Shown here piece after piece: positions 33,574 to 45,700 of a stretch of 64,000 nucleotides of DNA. The notes under the pieces were generated by a model. The model did no database searches. It was given only the letters and a program-made list of their open reading frames with translations, and was not told the origin of the DNA. Origin of the DNA: Euphorbia lathyris. Taxonomy: Eukaryota > Streptophyta > Magnoliopsida > Malpighiales > Euphorbiaceae. The translations under genes were made by a program, and so were the position numbers. The stretch lies in contig NC_088917.1 of NCBI RefSeq assembly GCF_963576675.1, positions 19,000,001 to 19,064,000 of the forward strand. Direction: 5' to 3'. Positions within the stretch are counted from its first letter, which is position 1, and each line of letters opens with the position of its first letter.

Positions 33574-34540
33574 ACAACTTTTAGCTCCGTGTCAAGTTCG
33601 AAACGAGTAAGTAATACTCTCGGGCCTAATCTTTTCGATTTTTGTTGAGTAAATTTCTGATATTTTGATTTCAACATTGGGTATCGATGAATTGTAATCG
33701 CACATATTTTAAGCTCCTAGCTACTAGGCGTCGTTGAGATCGAAAAATAGCTTTTGATAGGGTATCAGAGATAAGGTGACTGTAGTCTTTCCGTATAAAT
33801 TCCGATGATAACAGTTATTAAAAAAAACTCAAATGTTATGTTTATGTGTTTTGCACTAGTTGCATATAATTTGATTCAAAAAGCACGAGTTTTGCAATTT
33901 CTGGATATGTTTAGGATGAATTATGTATAAGCTCGATGGGATATTTGTTTTTTTTTTTCCAAATATTTTTGTCCAATACGTGTATAACATGTGATAAGAA
34001 TCCGAACAAGATGAAATTACACGATGCCACATGTATACATGTGTTACTAATGAGTGATAACATGGTTCATAAGTGGAGCGGAATAACGGGATTCATAATT
34101 AAAGAGATGAGTTTGTTAATAATGTCTGAAATTGATCCATTTTGCCTATGGGAGGCTCTCAATGAGGGGCGGAGCCCCCCTAAGAGAGTCAAATCCTAGA
34201 TATAGATGTGTTATTGTGATAGAAATTCAGTTTGGAAGAGTTGGTTTATGTGTTTGCTAAGTTCAACATCATTCGTAATAGGTGTGTGGTTCGAACCACC
34301 AGCTACCCATATTTTTCTCCCTAATTTTAATTTTTTGGTTTAAATCAAAATCTAATTTTTTTTTTTCTCCTGTTATTATTTTTTCTCCCCAATTGTAATT
34401 ATTTTTGTTTAAATCAAAATCTAAATTTTTTTTCCTGTTTTTAATATGGGGCTTTTTCTTTTTTGTTTAGTTTTTATGTGTTTAAATTTAGGAGTTTTGG
34501 TTTAAGGATTTAATTTACTATTGAATTTATAAAAAATTTA
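33574..34540. other. 3' flank of PDR gene 2, no gene seen
   Basis: AT-rich sequence with poly-T runs and no convincing ORF or RNA gene. The 87-codon ORF at 33936 starts in a poly-T tract and looks like chance. Confidence 0.6.
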
Positions 34541-34544
34541 AATG

Positions 34545-34737
34545 TGTCTATGCTTTTCACGTTGGTCATTTTTTATTTTTTTAGTCAATTTCACCAAAAC
34601 GAAGCAATTTTATCATGTTGGAAGCTAAAAAAATTTGCCCTGTCTATGCTTTTTACGTTGATCATTTTTATTTTTTTTAGTCAATCTCCAAAACGAAGCA
34701 GTTTTATCATGTTGGAAGCTAAAAAAATTTACCCAGT
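34545..34737 (+). repeat. Tandem duplication, two units of about 97 bp
   Basis: Each unit runs from TGTCTATGCTTTT through CATGTTGGAAGCTAAAAAAA with minor differences (34545-34640 and 34641-34737). Confidence 0.85.
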
Positions 34738-35587
34738 CTTGACGGGCTGGACTTTGAAAAATTATCATCAACCGTAAGGTTAAAATTAGCCTCCAAATAT
34801 GAAATCCTGGCTTCACCACTGCTCTCAATCATATCATTTATGGTAGCACGATTAACAATACTCTTATTAACAATAGAGGTATTTATATACCTTATCTCAG
34901 TATAAATATATAAATCAATTGAGTGTAGCTTAATTATACATTTAAAGTGAGAGGTAATGAATTCAATACTCAAAGTTCGAAATGCTCAATCTCTTTAAAC
35001 TTGTATTTTACCATAAAAATATGCTAAAAATGTTTTGAGCTAGCTCATAGCTGTGTGGGATTTTCACCTAGTATGCTTTATTCTAGTAAGTTTTTTAATC
35101 ACATTGATGTTTTTATTTATATAAAACCTATCCTTTTTTTTAGAAGTGTAGGTTCATCCATAATATATGTAATGCAAAATTTTACTATTCATATTTTCCA
35201 ATCAATATCAGTTTTACTTTGACCTAATAAAAATATTGAACGGATTGATTTGTCATTATTTGATTGGTGCTTGAATTGTTCTATCAAACATTTATAAAAT
35301 TAATTATATCTAAAATATTCAGTGTTACTAATGAAGTTTCAAACAATATGCCAAAATGATAACAACTAAGTACATTATATATAAATAAGTTAATCACAAA
35401 TGAAATTGTTTAAAATGTATGTTATAGAGTTATAAATAATCTATTAAAATATACAAAACTTCTCCAATTTATTAATGAAATTATTTGAAGATCTAATGAG
35501 ACAATCAAACAATAATCAAATCATATGATATCAAACTACTATATAGGGATATACGTAGACCAATGAGATGGTCTTACTCACAAGAAT
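34738..35587. other. AT-rich intergenic stretch
   Basis: No coding or RNA feature recognised between the tandem duplication and the CACTA element. Confidence 0.55.
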
Positions 35588-36448
35588 AACCACTACGCCA
35601 AAACCCCCTTCAGACGACGGTTTAGAAACCGTCGTCCCGCGAGATATAAATCTGTCACAGGGCTCGCTGCCGTCTATTGCACCTTCAGACGACGGTTAGG
35701 TTCTGTCATTTGAAGATACTATACATAACATCAGCCTAGTTTCGTACTGTCATATGAATATTGTTACGATGCATCTTTTTATTTATTAACGTCACTTTTA
35801 ATCTCATCACATGACATACTAATAATTAAAAATGTCAAGTCGTTATATGGAAAATTGGCATATTGGTATTCGCGGTGACAGTTTTTATAATAATTTCTGT
35901 CGTAGTAACTTGTATCAGATGACGTAGGTCTTAATCAATCATGTCAAGAGATTTATTTTAGATGACAGATTCTTTTAATTTATTTTCTTTTTATTGTTGT
36001 TTAGATGATATTTTTTTAAACGTAAATGTCACTCCTTGCCTTCTTCTTCGAATGATTCTGGAAATGAACAATAATTATCAAATGAACAAGAATTTATGTA
36101 TATCAATGATTTTAATTTTATTGGAGACTAATGCTCATAATCTGTTTACATTTGAACTACACAAATTTCTGAATGTAGTAAGGTTTAAAAAAAAAATAAG
36201 CAATCAATGTATCTCCAAATCTGTCAATATGTAGTCAAACTTTCAGAGGCGTGGTGGTGTTGATTGGAAAGCCAAATCCAACTTGAACTGAAGCATATCT
36301 AAGTCATCATCTCCTAGAATCCCCAAAGTCTTGATATCTGCAAAACCAATTGATGATGCTCATTAATTACGTACCGTATACAGATAGACCTAATTAATCT
36401 CCTTTTACCCTTTCTCCATTCTGAGACCCTTCACTTACCCACCCACAT

Positions 36449-36457
36449 TATAAATAG
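36449..36457 (+). promoter_or_regulatory. TATA box of the E2-like gene
   Basis: TATAAATAG lies 72-80 bp upstream of the ATG at 36529, a strong plant TATA match at normal spacing. It lies inside the CACTA element, so the gene may have been captured with its core promoter. Confidence 0.6.
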
Positions 36458-36528
36458 GAAGCGTTTACCAATTCTCAATAGTCACCCAGGGCAACCTAAC
36501 ATTATACTTACAGTTTGTTATTTCGAGC

Positions 36529-37195
36529 ATGGATAGACTTGTAAGGAACCTCTATCGTAAAGTTGAGTTTCAGATTGACCAACTCCGATATAAGGCACCC
36601 AGGTGGCTTGTCAATATATATGGTCCTGACCAGCGGCAATGGACTGCCGTGATGAATGGCCCTCCAAACACCCCTTATGAAGGAGGTGTATTCATAGTCG
36701 ACATGGACTTCCCTGTCGATTTCCCCTCCACACCTCCAGTTGTAAGAACATGCATAAACTTGTTAACACACATAAATCAGTTCATATATTTGTAAATACA
36801 CTCATGATATTACTATTATTCGCAGGTCATATTCAGGACCAAAATTTACCATCCTAATATCGGTCCCTTGGGGCATGTTTCTATGCCCCAGCTACTTGAT
36901 CGCCATGCCCATAGTATTGCCACGGTAAGATGATGCTATAAATCTATGTATTTTTTACCCATAAATTTATCTATTCATGTTTGGGGTCTAGTTTATCTAC
37001 TCATGTTTGGGGTCTAATTTAATTTATCTATGCATTTTATAGCTGCTGTAGAATATTTATGGACTGCTGGTAGAGCCCTTCATTGAGGGGCCATTTCCTG
37101 GCCGAGAGCGAATTGTTGAACGATACATCAGCAACAGGGCAGGTTATGTAGCAACTGCCAGGAGATGCACTGAAGAGCATGCAGTGGATATATGA
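36529..37195 (+). CDS. E2 ubiquitin-conjugating-enzyme-like protein with Ser at the catalytic Cys position (in a CACTA element)
   Basis: Three exons: 36529-36741, 36826-36924 and 37052-37195, about 151 aa. The fold is recognisable: an N-terminal helix, NGPPNTPYEGGVF, FPVDFPSTPP, then FRTKIYHPNI and a C-terminal helix with RAGYVATARR, parallel to plant UBC8/28-type enzymes. The residue eight after HPN, where E2s have the thioester Cys, is Ser (codon TCT at 36880-36882), and the following LDIL...W region is replaced. A functional conjugating enzyme is therefore unlikely; a UEV-like or decayed protein fits better. An acceptor at 37041-37042 would restore the family's LL residues but reads TAG at 37049-37051, so either splicing moved 9 bp downstream or this is a pseudogene. 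Expression is unknown. Confidence 0.65.
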
Positions 37196-37206
37196 TGTGC
37201 AAATAG

Positions 37207-37770
37207 CAAGCAAGGGGGGCATTATGATGTGACGTGCGAATAGCGTACAAAAGGGGGCGTGATGTGCGAATAGCAAGGAAATTTGGATGCTGGGCAACCA
37301 TTGAGTTAGATGGTGTGGACTACTGGATGGGCATAGAGCCAATCTTGAAGAACAGAATGATTACTGATTACAAATGTATTTGGTAATCAATCTGATCTTC
37401 AATGTTGGCTCCATGCCCCTCCAGTATTCGACGCCATTTAACTCTAATGGTTCCCCATCATCCCGATATCCTTGTTTACCATCTGCACATTCTTAAAGAA
37501 AGGAGATTTGGATGCCAAAGAAACACTGAGCTGGATGGTGTGGACTACTGGATGGGCATAGAGCCATTCTTGAAGAACAGAATGATTACTGATTACAAAT
37601 GTACTTGGTAATCAATCTGATCTTCAATGTTGGCTCCATGCCCCTCCAGTACTCCACTCCATCCATCCAGCTCCAGTGTTTCTTTAGCATCAAAATCTCC
37701 TTTCTATTCGCGCATCACGCCCCCCCTTGTACGCTATTCGCACGTCACATCATAATGCCCCCTTGCACGC
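37207..37770. repeat. Large inverted repeat with nested direct repeats, downstream of the E2-like gene
   Basis: Left arm 37207-37340 and right arm 37632-37770 are reverse complements over about 135 bp (e.g. GGGGGCATTATGATGTGACG and its complement). A direct repeat overlaps: 37283-37424 and 37505-37646 share GGTGTGGACTACTGGATGGG. A transcript through this region could fold into a long hairpin. Not coding. Confidence 0.85.
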
Positions 37771-37789
37771 TATCCTTTTTTGATAGGCA

Positions 37790-39700
37790 ATACAAAGTAG
37801 ACAACTTATTCAAGTAGACATATCTATGTATATTCAAGTGGATCATAACATGATATAACAAAGTAGTCAACTTATTCGTTTATGTCTATTAAATTGAATC
37901 AGTTCTACTTCCTAACACATAACATGCTAAATTAATATGAAACATATGTCTATTCCTGAATCAGTTACTTCATAAACAGAACATAAAACAAGCCAACATG
38001 TTTCATACATAGACACATAACACATAACATGCTAAATTGACATGAAACATATGTCTCATCAGCATAACTCATGTTAAAATAGAAAACAATCAGGCAAGTT
38101 AGTATGCATGATCAGCTACCTTCCTAAACATAATATCAAGTTCATAACTTATGCTGATAGCATCGAAAACCCATCAACATCCTGAATGGTTTCAATCAGA
38201 TAACAAGCTAAGTGGAAGGTATATTGTAAACTTATCTCATCACCATCCTGAATGGTTTCATAACATTTCCAGCTTTAAGAGTATGCCTAACATGTTATAA
38301 CGAATAGACAACTTATTCGTGCATGTCTAAAACTTGTTCTCATAGCATCATAAAGCCACCACTATGTACCTGCCACTTGGATTGTACAGTTCATGATGAA
38401 GTTAGCATGGTGATGAAGTGTATGATACTGTCACCACAAGCTTAGTCATAAACTTGTGTTGTTAGAATCATACAACTTCATCACCATGTTAAACACTTTT
38501 CCATAAGCATGACAAGCCAAGTGACATGATACATAGTAATGGAGATTTAGGAGTATGCCTAACATGCTATAACAAGTAGACAACTTATTCAAGCAGACAT
38601 GTATATTCAAGTGAACATGCTATAACAAGCATACAACTTATTCCTTACTTATCATCATAGGTCATGTTCAAATAAAAAAGAGTATGGTGATATCTTATCA
38701 TTTTGCAAGCCATATCAGTACATGCAATTAGCCTAAATTTACCCTTTAATACATGCTTCATACATGCTCAATGACCCTTTTACAATGTTCCTCTAATACT
38801 TGATGCATGATTAATAAGCTACATGCCCAAATGAACAATTGTACACATACTCATACAGAACCTCAAACATAAACATCAACAGAACATCAAACATAAACAT
38901 GTTTCATACACATACACATACTCAATCACTTCTATCAGTATAACTCATAGGTGTAAGAGTATTGTCAATCAAAATGAACATTCAAAGCTTTAGAGTATGC
39001 CTAATCAGCCAAATGTTTAATGATCATTCATACATAAACTCTATGAGTCCTAGCTTCCTAAACAGTTATATCTAACCAATCAGTTCATACCAATCATTTC
39101 ATCATCACCCACAACATCATACATATATGTAATCATTCAGTTCAAATCCACATAACAATATATATATACTCAAAATCAGGCTAGTTTCCTAAATCAATGA
39201 GTTCTATGTTCATATACATACACATACTCATTCAGATATATAACAATCCAAGTGGAAGATATATTGCAAACCTATCTCAGCAGCACCACCCACAACAACA
39301 TCATACATGCAACCAATCAGTTCAAACCAACATAACAACAATATATACTCAATAAGTTAAAGAAATCTTCCCATATGCTAAACGCAAGAACTGATTGACT
39401 ATCTCTTGAGCCAGCCTTCGCATGTAGCATTCTTACTATCCCTACAAATATTATGTTAAAATAAAAAGAAATCAGAACATCTTCAGCAACCGGCACTGTA
39501 TTGCCCTAGGTTAAAAAAGATAATGACCTAAGAATTTCAGCGGTGAATCTAACAATGAATACAATAAAATCAGTATCTAAGCGAGAGATCTAACCCTTTA
39601 AATCATAGCTCTGAAAATCAATAAATCTTTATTCCAGCTGTTGAAATCGACATACACAAAAGTAAATCGGATGAGGAAAAGAGAGAGTAAGGAACAATGA
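37790..39700. other. AT-rich internal filler of the CACTA element
   Basis: Contains loosely repeated motifs such as CATAACATGCTAAATT, GACAACTTATTC and AACATCAAACATAAACATG. No ORF or RNA gene recognised. Confidence 0.6.
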
Positions 39701-39764
39701 AAATCAATAGATACTTACCAGTACCGTGTTTATAGCTCACCCAGTGATTGCATGTTCAAATCAG

Positions 39765-39850
39765 CCATGGAGATAGAGAGGGATGAAAGGGATGAAGCTC
39801 TTGCGTAACCTAAACTGGGGTTTGGGATTAGAGAGAGTGTTTATATATCA
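39765..39850 (-). promoter_or_regulatory. Possible minus-strand promoter and first exon of the CACTA element
   Basis: On the minus strand TGATATATAAACAC (TATA-like) is followed about 75 bp later by CCATGGCTGATTTG, a good start context, then by donor-like GGTGAGC and GGTAAGT. About 330-400 bp inside the right terminus, this could be the leftover leader of an ancestral transposase transcript. The reading frame is only a few codons before a stop or donor. Confidence 0.3.
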
Positions 39851-40180
39851 GCTGAAATTTAAGTCAAACAAGAGCGCCTAAAATTTGGTATGGCCGCGTA
39901 AGTGAAATTTCATTTGCCGCTTTTTTGTTTTCGGCAAACAATGACATTCATTTATTAGAAGTGTCATCTGTTGAGTAAGTGAAATTTAACGAAAACGCGC
40001 GTTTTCTTTGGATGACAGGATTATGTAATCGTAATGTCATCTGAGAATCGAGCGCATTTTTTATTTCGCTTTCAGATAACATACAGTTAAAATACTGTCA
40101 CGAAAAATATTCAGACGACACAAAAACAAACGTCTGTCATGTATCTTGTGTCATGTGAAAGGGAAAATGGCATAGTTAAC

Positions 40181-41154
40181 TAACATGACACGTGGTTCAA
40201 TCAAATAGAGTCTTAAAGAGCATACATGCACACCATCATTTCTCGTCGGAATAAGTGGAACAACATGGGGTCTTTGAACGTAACCGTTATTGACTCTCCC
40301 ATTAAGAGATTGTCATGTGGCTACCCACTGAAATCTAGGGCACTGTCTGAATCTACTATAAATATAACTTACAATATCCAAAAGGTACACACACTTATTC
40401 ATTCTTCCAGTTCACTTAAACTCACAATTTTTTTACCATTAGGTATCAAAACGGAGTCGCGTGTTCCCGGGCCCTTCTCTAAGCGATTAGTGGATCCAAC
40501 AAGCTCAATTTGGAAATCATTACATCACCGTTCGTTCAAAAAAAATTATTAGATAGTGTTAGAATTGACATTGCTTAAAAATATTATAATTTTAGCATTT
40601 TGTAGAAAAATTGTATCTTATTTCTATATTTAAAAAAAAAGCAACAATAAATTCGTATTAGTGAAATAACCAAGTTATTAATAGATGAATAAGAGTTCGA
40701 TTTAATACATCACGAGTTTTGAACTTGGTTTAAATAGGTGATTTCAAGTATTTCATTAGTTTTTCAACTTACTTAAAATGATATATTGGATACCTCAATT
40801 TGTTTAAAACGACTTATTGACATCTTGAATTTATTTAAAATGATCTTTTGACTTCTAAACTTGTTTAAATTAATATATATTTCAATTTGTTTAAATTCTT
40901 CCTTATTCTATTATGTGGAGTTAGAGAACTAACCGTAAATAATTAAATTAACTAAGACCCTGTTTGATAACAACAAAAATCACTTAAATTAATAAATTAA
41001 GCACTTATTTAATTTAAATGTGTCTGATAATGGTATTTTATTAACCACTTAAATTATTCAATTAAGCTACATATCACTTATTTTGATAAGTCAAAATATT
41101 TAACTTAAATTTTTTTTTTGATGAAATTTAACTTAAAATTTTAAGTTAAACATT
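40181..41154. other. Sequence between the CACTA element and the LINE
   Basis: A 108-codon ORF at 40226-40552 has no recognisable domain and is probably chance. From about 40730 come CTTGAACTTG-type repeat motifs, then a MITE-like block from 40965 that the LINE interrupts. Confidence 0.5.
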
Positions 41155-41318
41155 ATCAACTAATATGGGGCAGGCACTATGGGCAGTTCCCCGGGCAGTG
41201 CCGGGCAGGCTAGGGCAACGGCTGGGGGCCAGGAGCAGTAGGTCAGGGGAACGCAGTTTCTCCTAGATCTAGGGTTATTGTTAATGGGATTGGGAAAAGT
41301 TCTTGGAAAGATACTGTT

Positions 41319-42476
41319 ATGGGAGTAGTAGAGGAGGAGCCTTGTATGGAGGAGGTGATGATGGTGGGGGAGTCCGAGGATCTGTACTCGGATTCTGATG
41401 ATGAGGAGGGTATCCAAGACGATCCTCTTTGTCCTGTGATCAGACTCTCTTCAGCCGAGAAGAGGGAGCTTAGAGAGAAATGGAAGGTTTTCCTAATTGT
41501 TACGGTGCTTGGGAAGCGTATTAGCTTTAACTATTTTGCACAAAGGATCCAAGCTCAGTGGGCAAGGAAAGGGAAAGTCAGTATTACTGACCTGGAGAAT
41601 GACTACTATGTCATTAAATTCACCAGGGTTGAAGATTATAATGATGTGATTAAGGGAGGCCCATATATTATTTCCAACCATGTTTTGGCCTTAAGGCCTT
41701 GGGTTCCTAATTTTAATCCTCACGATTGTTCTGTTAACAGGATTTTGACTTGGGTTAGGTTCCCAGGCCTTCCCATTGAGTATTATAGTGAAAAGTTCCG
41801 CAGCAAGATTAGAGGGCTAGTTGGAAAGGTCCACCACGTAGACAAAAGTACGGTGGGAGCTATTAGGGGCAAGTTTGCTAGGGTTTGTGTTGATGTTGAT
41901 CTTGCTAAACCTTTGTTATCAAAATTCTGTGTTCGAAACAAAGTGTTCTTTATCGAGTATGAAGGGTTACATAACATTTGTTATGATTGTGGCATGTATG
42001 GTCATTCTCAGGAGGGTTGCCCGAAAAGGGAAAAGGTTATAAAGGAGATTGTGGTGGATGGTGTGGATAGATCTGAAGTGAGCCAGGGGAATGGTGGGAA
42101 TTTTGGGCCATGGATGGTGGAAAAGAGGACTAATAGACGAAGAACACAACCTTCAGTTGAGCAGAATCGTCCTCCTGATGTTAGTATTAACTTGAAGGCC
42201 TCCTCTACTAAACCTCTTGTTCTTCCCAGTATCAAAGAGAAACCTATCTCTAATACTAGGGAGGAGCATGGAGCCGGTTCAGCTTTCACATCAGGATCTA
42301 GGTTTGGGGCCCTGTTGATGGAGGAAGTTCAGGATCCTGACCAGGGGGATGTTCAAAGCATGCCGGGTTTGGAGTCGGTTGAACCATCTGAGAGGGTGGT
42401 TGAATTTGTTAATCCCCTCTTTGTGCCTAAAGACGAAGCCCAGGGGGGTCACTGGCCGTGTCGGGCCAGAGTATGA
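41319..42476 (+). pseudogene. LINE ORF1: DUF4283-type protein with a CCHC zinc knuckle
   Basis: RNA-binding ORF1 protein of plant LINEs, 385 codons. Residues about 45-190 resemble the DUF4283 domain (KWKVFLIVTVLGKR, then PWVPNFNP and WVRFPGLPIEYY), followed by the knuckle CYDCGMYGHSQEGCP. The reading frame is open upstream to the stop at 41211, so the true start may lie further 5' or be lost. The expected C-terminal continuation appears in another frame just after 42470, which suggests a small indel near the end. Listed as a pseudogene because the element as a whole is defective. Confidence 0.85.
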
Positions 42477-42711
42477 AGAAGATTAATGAGGTTAGTATTC
42501 CTACTCTGTGTGGTGATCCTGGGATTGGGAAATCAATGGGAGTTACTAAAACTAGTTTGAAAAAGTAGATTAAGGGTAAACAGAAAAGTATCCAAAATAC
42601 TTTGGGCTTACCAGAGAAGAGAGGGCCGGCAGGTACCTCGGCGAGGCTCTCAGGAGCCCCTAGCAAATACCTGGCTTAGGGGTGTGGGTGCGGTCAGTTT
42701 TCCTCCTTTCT

Positions 42712-45700
42712 ATGGATTTGTTGTGTTGGAATGTTAGGGGTGCGGCTAGCAAGGCTACCCGTGTCCATATTAATGATCTTATTAAACAGTTTAATCCTTC
42801 TTGTTTCGCTTTATTGGAAACTAAGATTAGTGGAGATAAGGCAGATGAGGTGGTTAAAAAGTTTAAAAACTGGAACTGTGTTAGATCGGAGGCAACTGGC
42901 CGGGCTGGTGGGATCTGGCTTTTCTGGAGGCCAGATCGGGTTCATTTCAATATTATTTGCATGGATAAGCAATTTATTCACTGTAAAGTGAGTGTCCCCG
43001 GTAATGTTTCTTTTTTTATTACCCTTGTATATGCTGACCCTATCCTAGCTAATCGAAAACGGCTTTGGGAGGTTCTCTACTCTATGAGTGTCAACATTTC
43101 TGAACCCTGGTTCGTGGTGGGTGACTTTAATGATATCGCCTTTATGAGTGATCAAAGAGGGGGTTCTAATCATTATGTTAATCGCTGCCTTCATCATAAG
43201 AATAGTATGGATTTATGTGAGCTGTCCGATCTGGGGGCTTCTGGTCATAGATTCACTTGGAAACGTAACAGTGCCTTTGTTCGGTTGGATAAGGTCTACG
43301 CTAATGTTTTAGCTCAGACTTCTTACCCTGAGAGTTCTGTGTTAAATCTCCCGTTCCGACATTCGGATCATTGTCCTATTTTATTTAGGCTTTTGAGAGG
43401 TAACCGCCCTAGGGGAGAGAGACCGTTCCGGTATCAGTTGGCTTGGGAGTCCCATCCTAAGTTCAAGGATTTTGTTCAAGAGAATTGGAAACCTCTTTCG
43501 AATGTCCTTTAAGCTGCGGAAGGGTTCAGGAATAATGTGCTGGGGTGGAATAGAAATGTCTTTGGGCATATTATTAGAAGAAAGAACAAGTTATTAAAGA
43601 GGAAGGAGGGCATTCAGCGTAGGTTGGAGGTGAGGTTTGATCACAGTTTGGATGGCCTCCTCAGAACCCTTCAGAATGAGCTAGAAGCTGTGCTCAGGCA
43701 GGAGGAGCTTCTCTGGTTTCAGAAATCTAGGAAGTCCTGGATTAAAGATGGGGATCGGAATACCAGATACTTCCATCTTTCTACCATGATCAGGAGGCAG
43801 AGAAATAGAATTGATGCCATTAAGGATTCTAATGGGGATTGGGTGTATGAAGATGAGGAGATTCAGAAATTAGCCCTGGAGTTCTATAAGGATCTGTTTA
43901 AAGAGGAACCGGTCCAGCTGGAGAGGGCTCACTCTGTTGCTTCCTTTCCTCTGATTAGTGTGGAAAGCAGTCAGGATGCCTTTAAACCTATATCCCGTAA
44001 AGAGATAGACCAAGCCATTTTCAGTATTGGGGCTTCTAAAGCTCCTGGGATTGATGGCCTGCATGCGGGCTTTTACCATAAACATTGGGAAGTTGTGAAG
44101 GATGGTATCTATAATTTTGTCATAGGTGTGTTTAATGGTTCTCAGGATATTGAGATGGTGAATAGAACCCTTCTGGTTCTGATTCCTAAAATTGATAAGC
44201 CTACTTCCTTTTTGCATATGAGACCTATCAGTCTTTGTAATGTTCTTTATAAGACGGTTACAAAGATTGTGGCTAATAGAATCCGTGGCATTCTTCCTGC
44301 GATCATTTGTCAGAATCAGGGTAGTTTTGTGCCCGGTAAACAAATGATGGACAATGTGGTGATTGCCCAAGAGATGGTCCACACTATGAAGATTAGGAAG
44401 GGGAAGAAAGGCATTGTGGCTCTGAAGCTGGATCTGGAGAAGGCCTATGATCGTATCAACTGGAATTTCCTGATGGAGAGTCTGGAGAGAGCTAGAATCC
44501 CAGACACCTGGAGAAGGTTAATTAAGGTATGTATCTCTTCTCATGTGTTTCAAGTGATGGTTAATGGGGATATGTCGGAGGAGTTCTCCCCGGGCCGGGG
44601 TATCCGTCAGGGTGATCTTATGAGTCCCTTCCTTTTCGTTATTGCTATGGAAAGGTTATCGCACCTGATTCAAGATGCAATTGATAATGGGAGTTTCCAC
44701 CTGATAGCTATCAATAGCTTCTGTCCCCAGGTGACTCACTTATTCTTTGCAGACGATGTCCTCATCTTCCTGGAAGGTAATGAGGAGCAGTTGAGTATTA
44801 TAATGGATATTCTTGATTGCTTTTGTTCGGCCTCTGGGCAGAAACTTAACATCCAGAAATCCAAAAGATGTGCTCTAAGAATATGAATCCGAGAGTCTGT
44901 AAAAGGTTAAGTGATCTCTCTGGTATTCCTCTTACTGATTCTCTTGGGAAGTATCTGGGCATTCCCCTCCACAGTGAGAGAGTTTCTAAAGTTTCCTTTA
45001 AAGATACTTTGGACAAAGCTAATATGAAGTGTGCCATTTGGAAAGCCAAGAATCTTTCTCTCGCTGGCCACCTCACGTTGATTCAATCAGTTAATTGTGC
45101 TACTCCCAATCACATTATGCAGGCTTATCAGCTTCCGGGTCCTGTTCTTAATGATCTTGATAAGATCAACCGCAGGTTCCTGTGGGGGGAAGCTGTGGAG
45201 GGAAGAAAGATCCATCTTGTGCCTTGGAGTGAGGTTTGTCAACCGAAAGTTTCTGGTGGCCTGGGCATTAGGAAAGCAAAGGATAATAATAAAGTTTTAT
45301 TAATGAAACTCCTTTGGCGTATGTGGTAGTGCCCCTCCTCTCTTTGGGTTCGCCTTCTCCGTGGTAAGTATAGGAAAGACAAAATCTTTGGGGGCCCTAA
45401 GGAGAGAGTTGTCAATTGTTCTTTCCTCTGGAAAGGGCTTAGCGCCGTGTTTGCAGAGTTCTGCTTGGGGGTTGGTCTGGAGGTGGGTAATGGTAAGACC
45501 ATCAGCTTCTGGTTTGACACTTGGATTGGGGATCAACCGTTAATTGATGTTTGTAGCTCCCCCCCTCCTAGGGACACCCATAACTGGAGGATTGCAGATG
45601 TAGTAGACTCAGAGGGGGACTGGATCTGGTCTAAGTTTGATACCTTCTTTAGCCTGGAGACTCTCCTTAGAATCCGGGGAGTGAAGGTTAGTAATCAAGA

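Larger units (their letters stand above)
35591..40177. mobile_element. Non-autonomous CACTA (En/Spm-type) element carrying an E2-like gene
   Basis: Left end CACTACGCCAAAACCC; right end, read inward, is AACTATGCCATTTTCCC, a degenerate copy. The flanking 3 bp duplication AAC (35588-35590 and 40178-40180) fits the superfamily. Both ends hold many short subterminal repeats related to CAGACGACGG / CAGATGACA in both orientations, as in CACTA elements. No transposase domain was found in the 4.6 kb. Contents are an E2-like gene (36529-37195), an inverted/direct repeat cluster (37207-37770), AT-rich filler, and a possible minus-strand leader near 39840-39720. Confidence 0.85.

Noticed and set aside
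36529..37195. Treating the E2-like gene as an ordinary host gene
   Set aside because: It lies between CACTA termini with a matching 3 bp TSD and lacks the catalytic Cys.
40226..40552. 108-codon ORF between the CACTA element and the LINE
   Set aside because: No recognisable domain, mixed composition, no promoter or splice support; likely chance.
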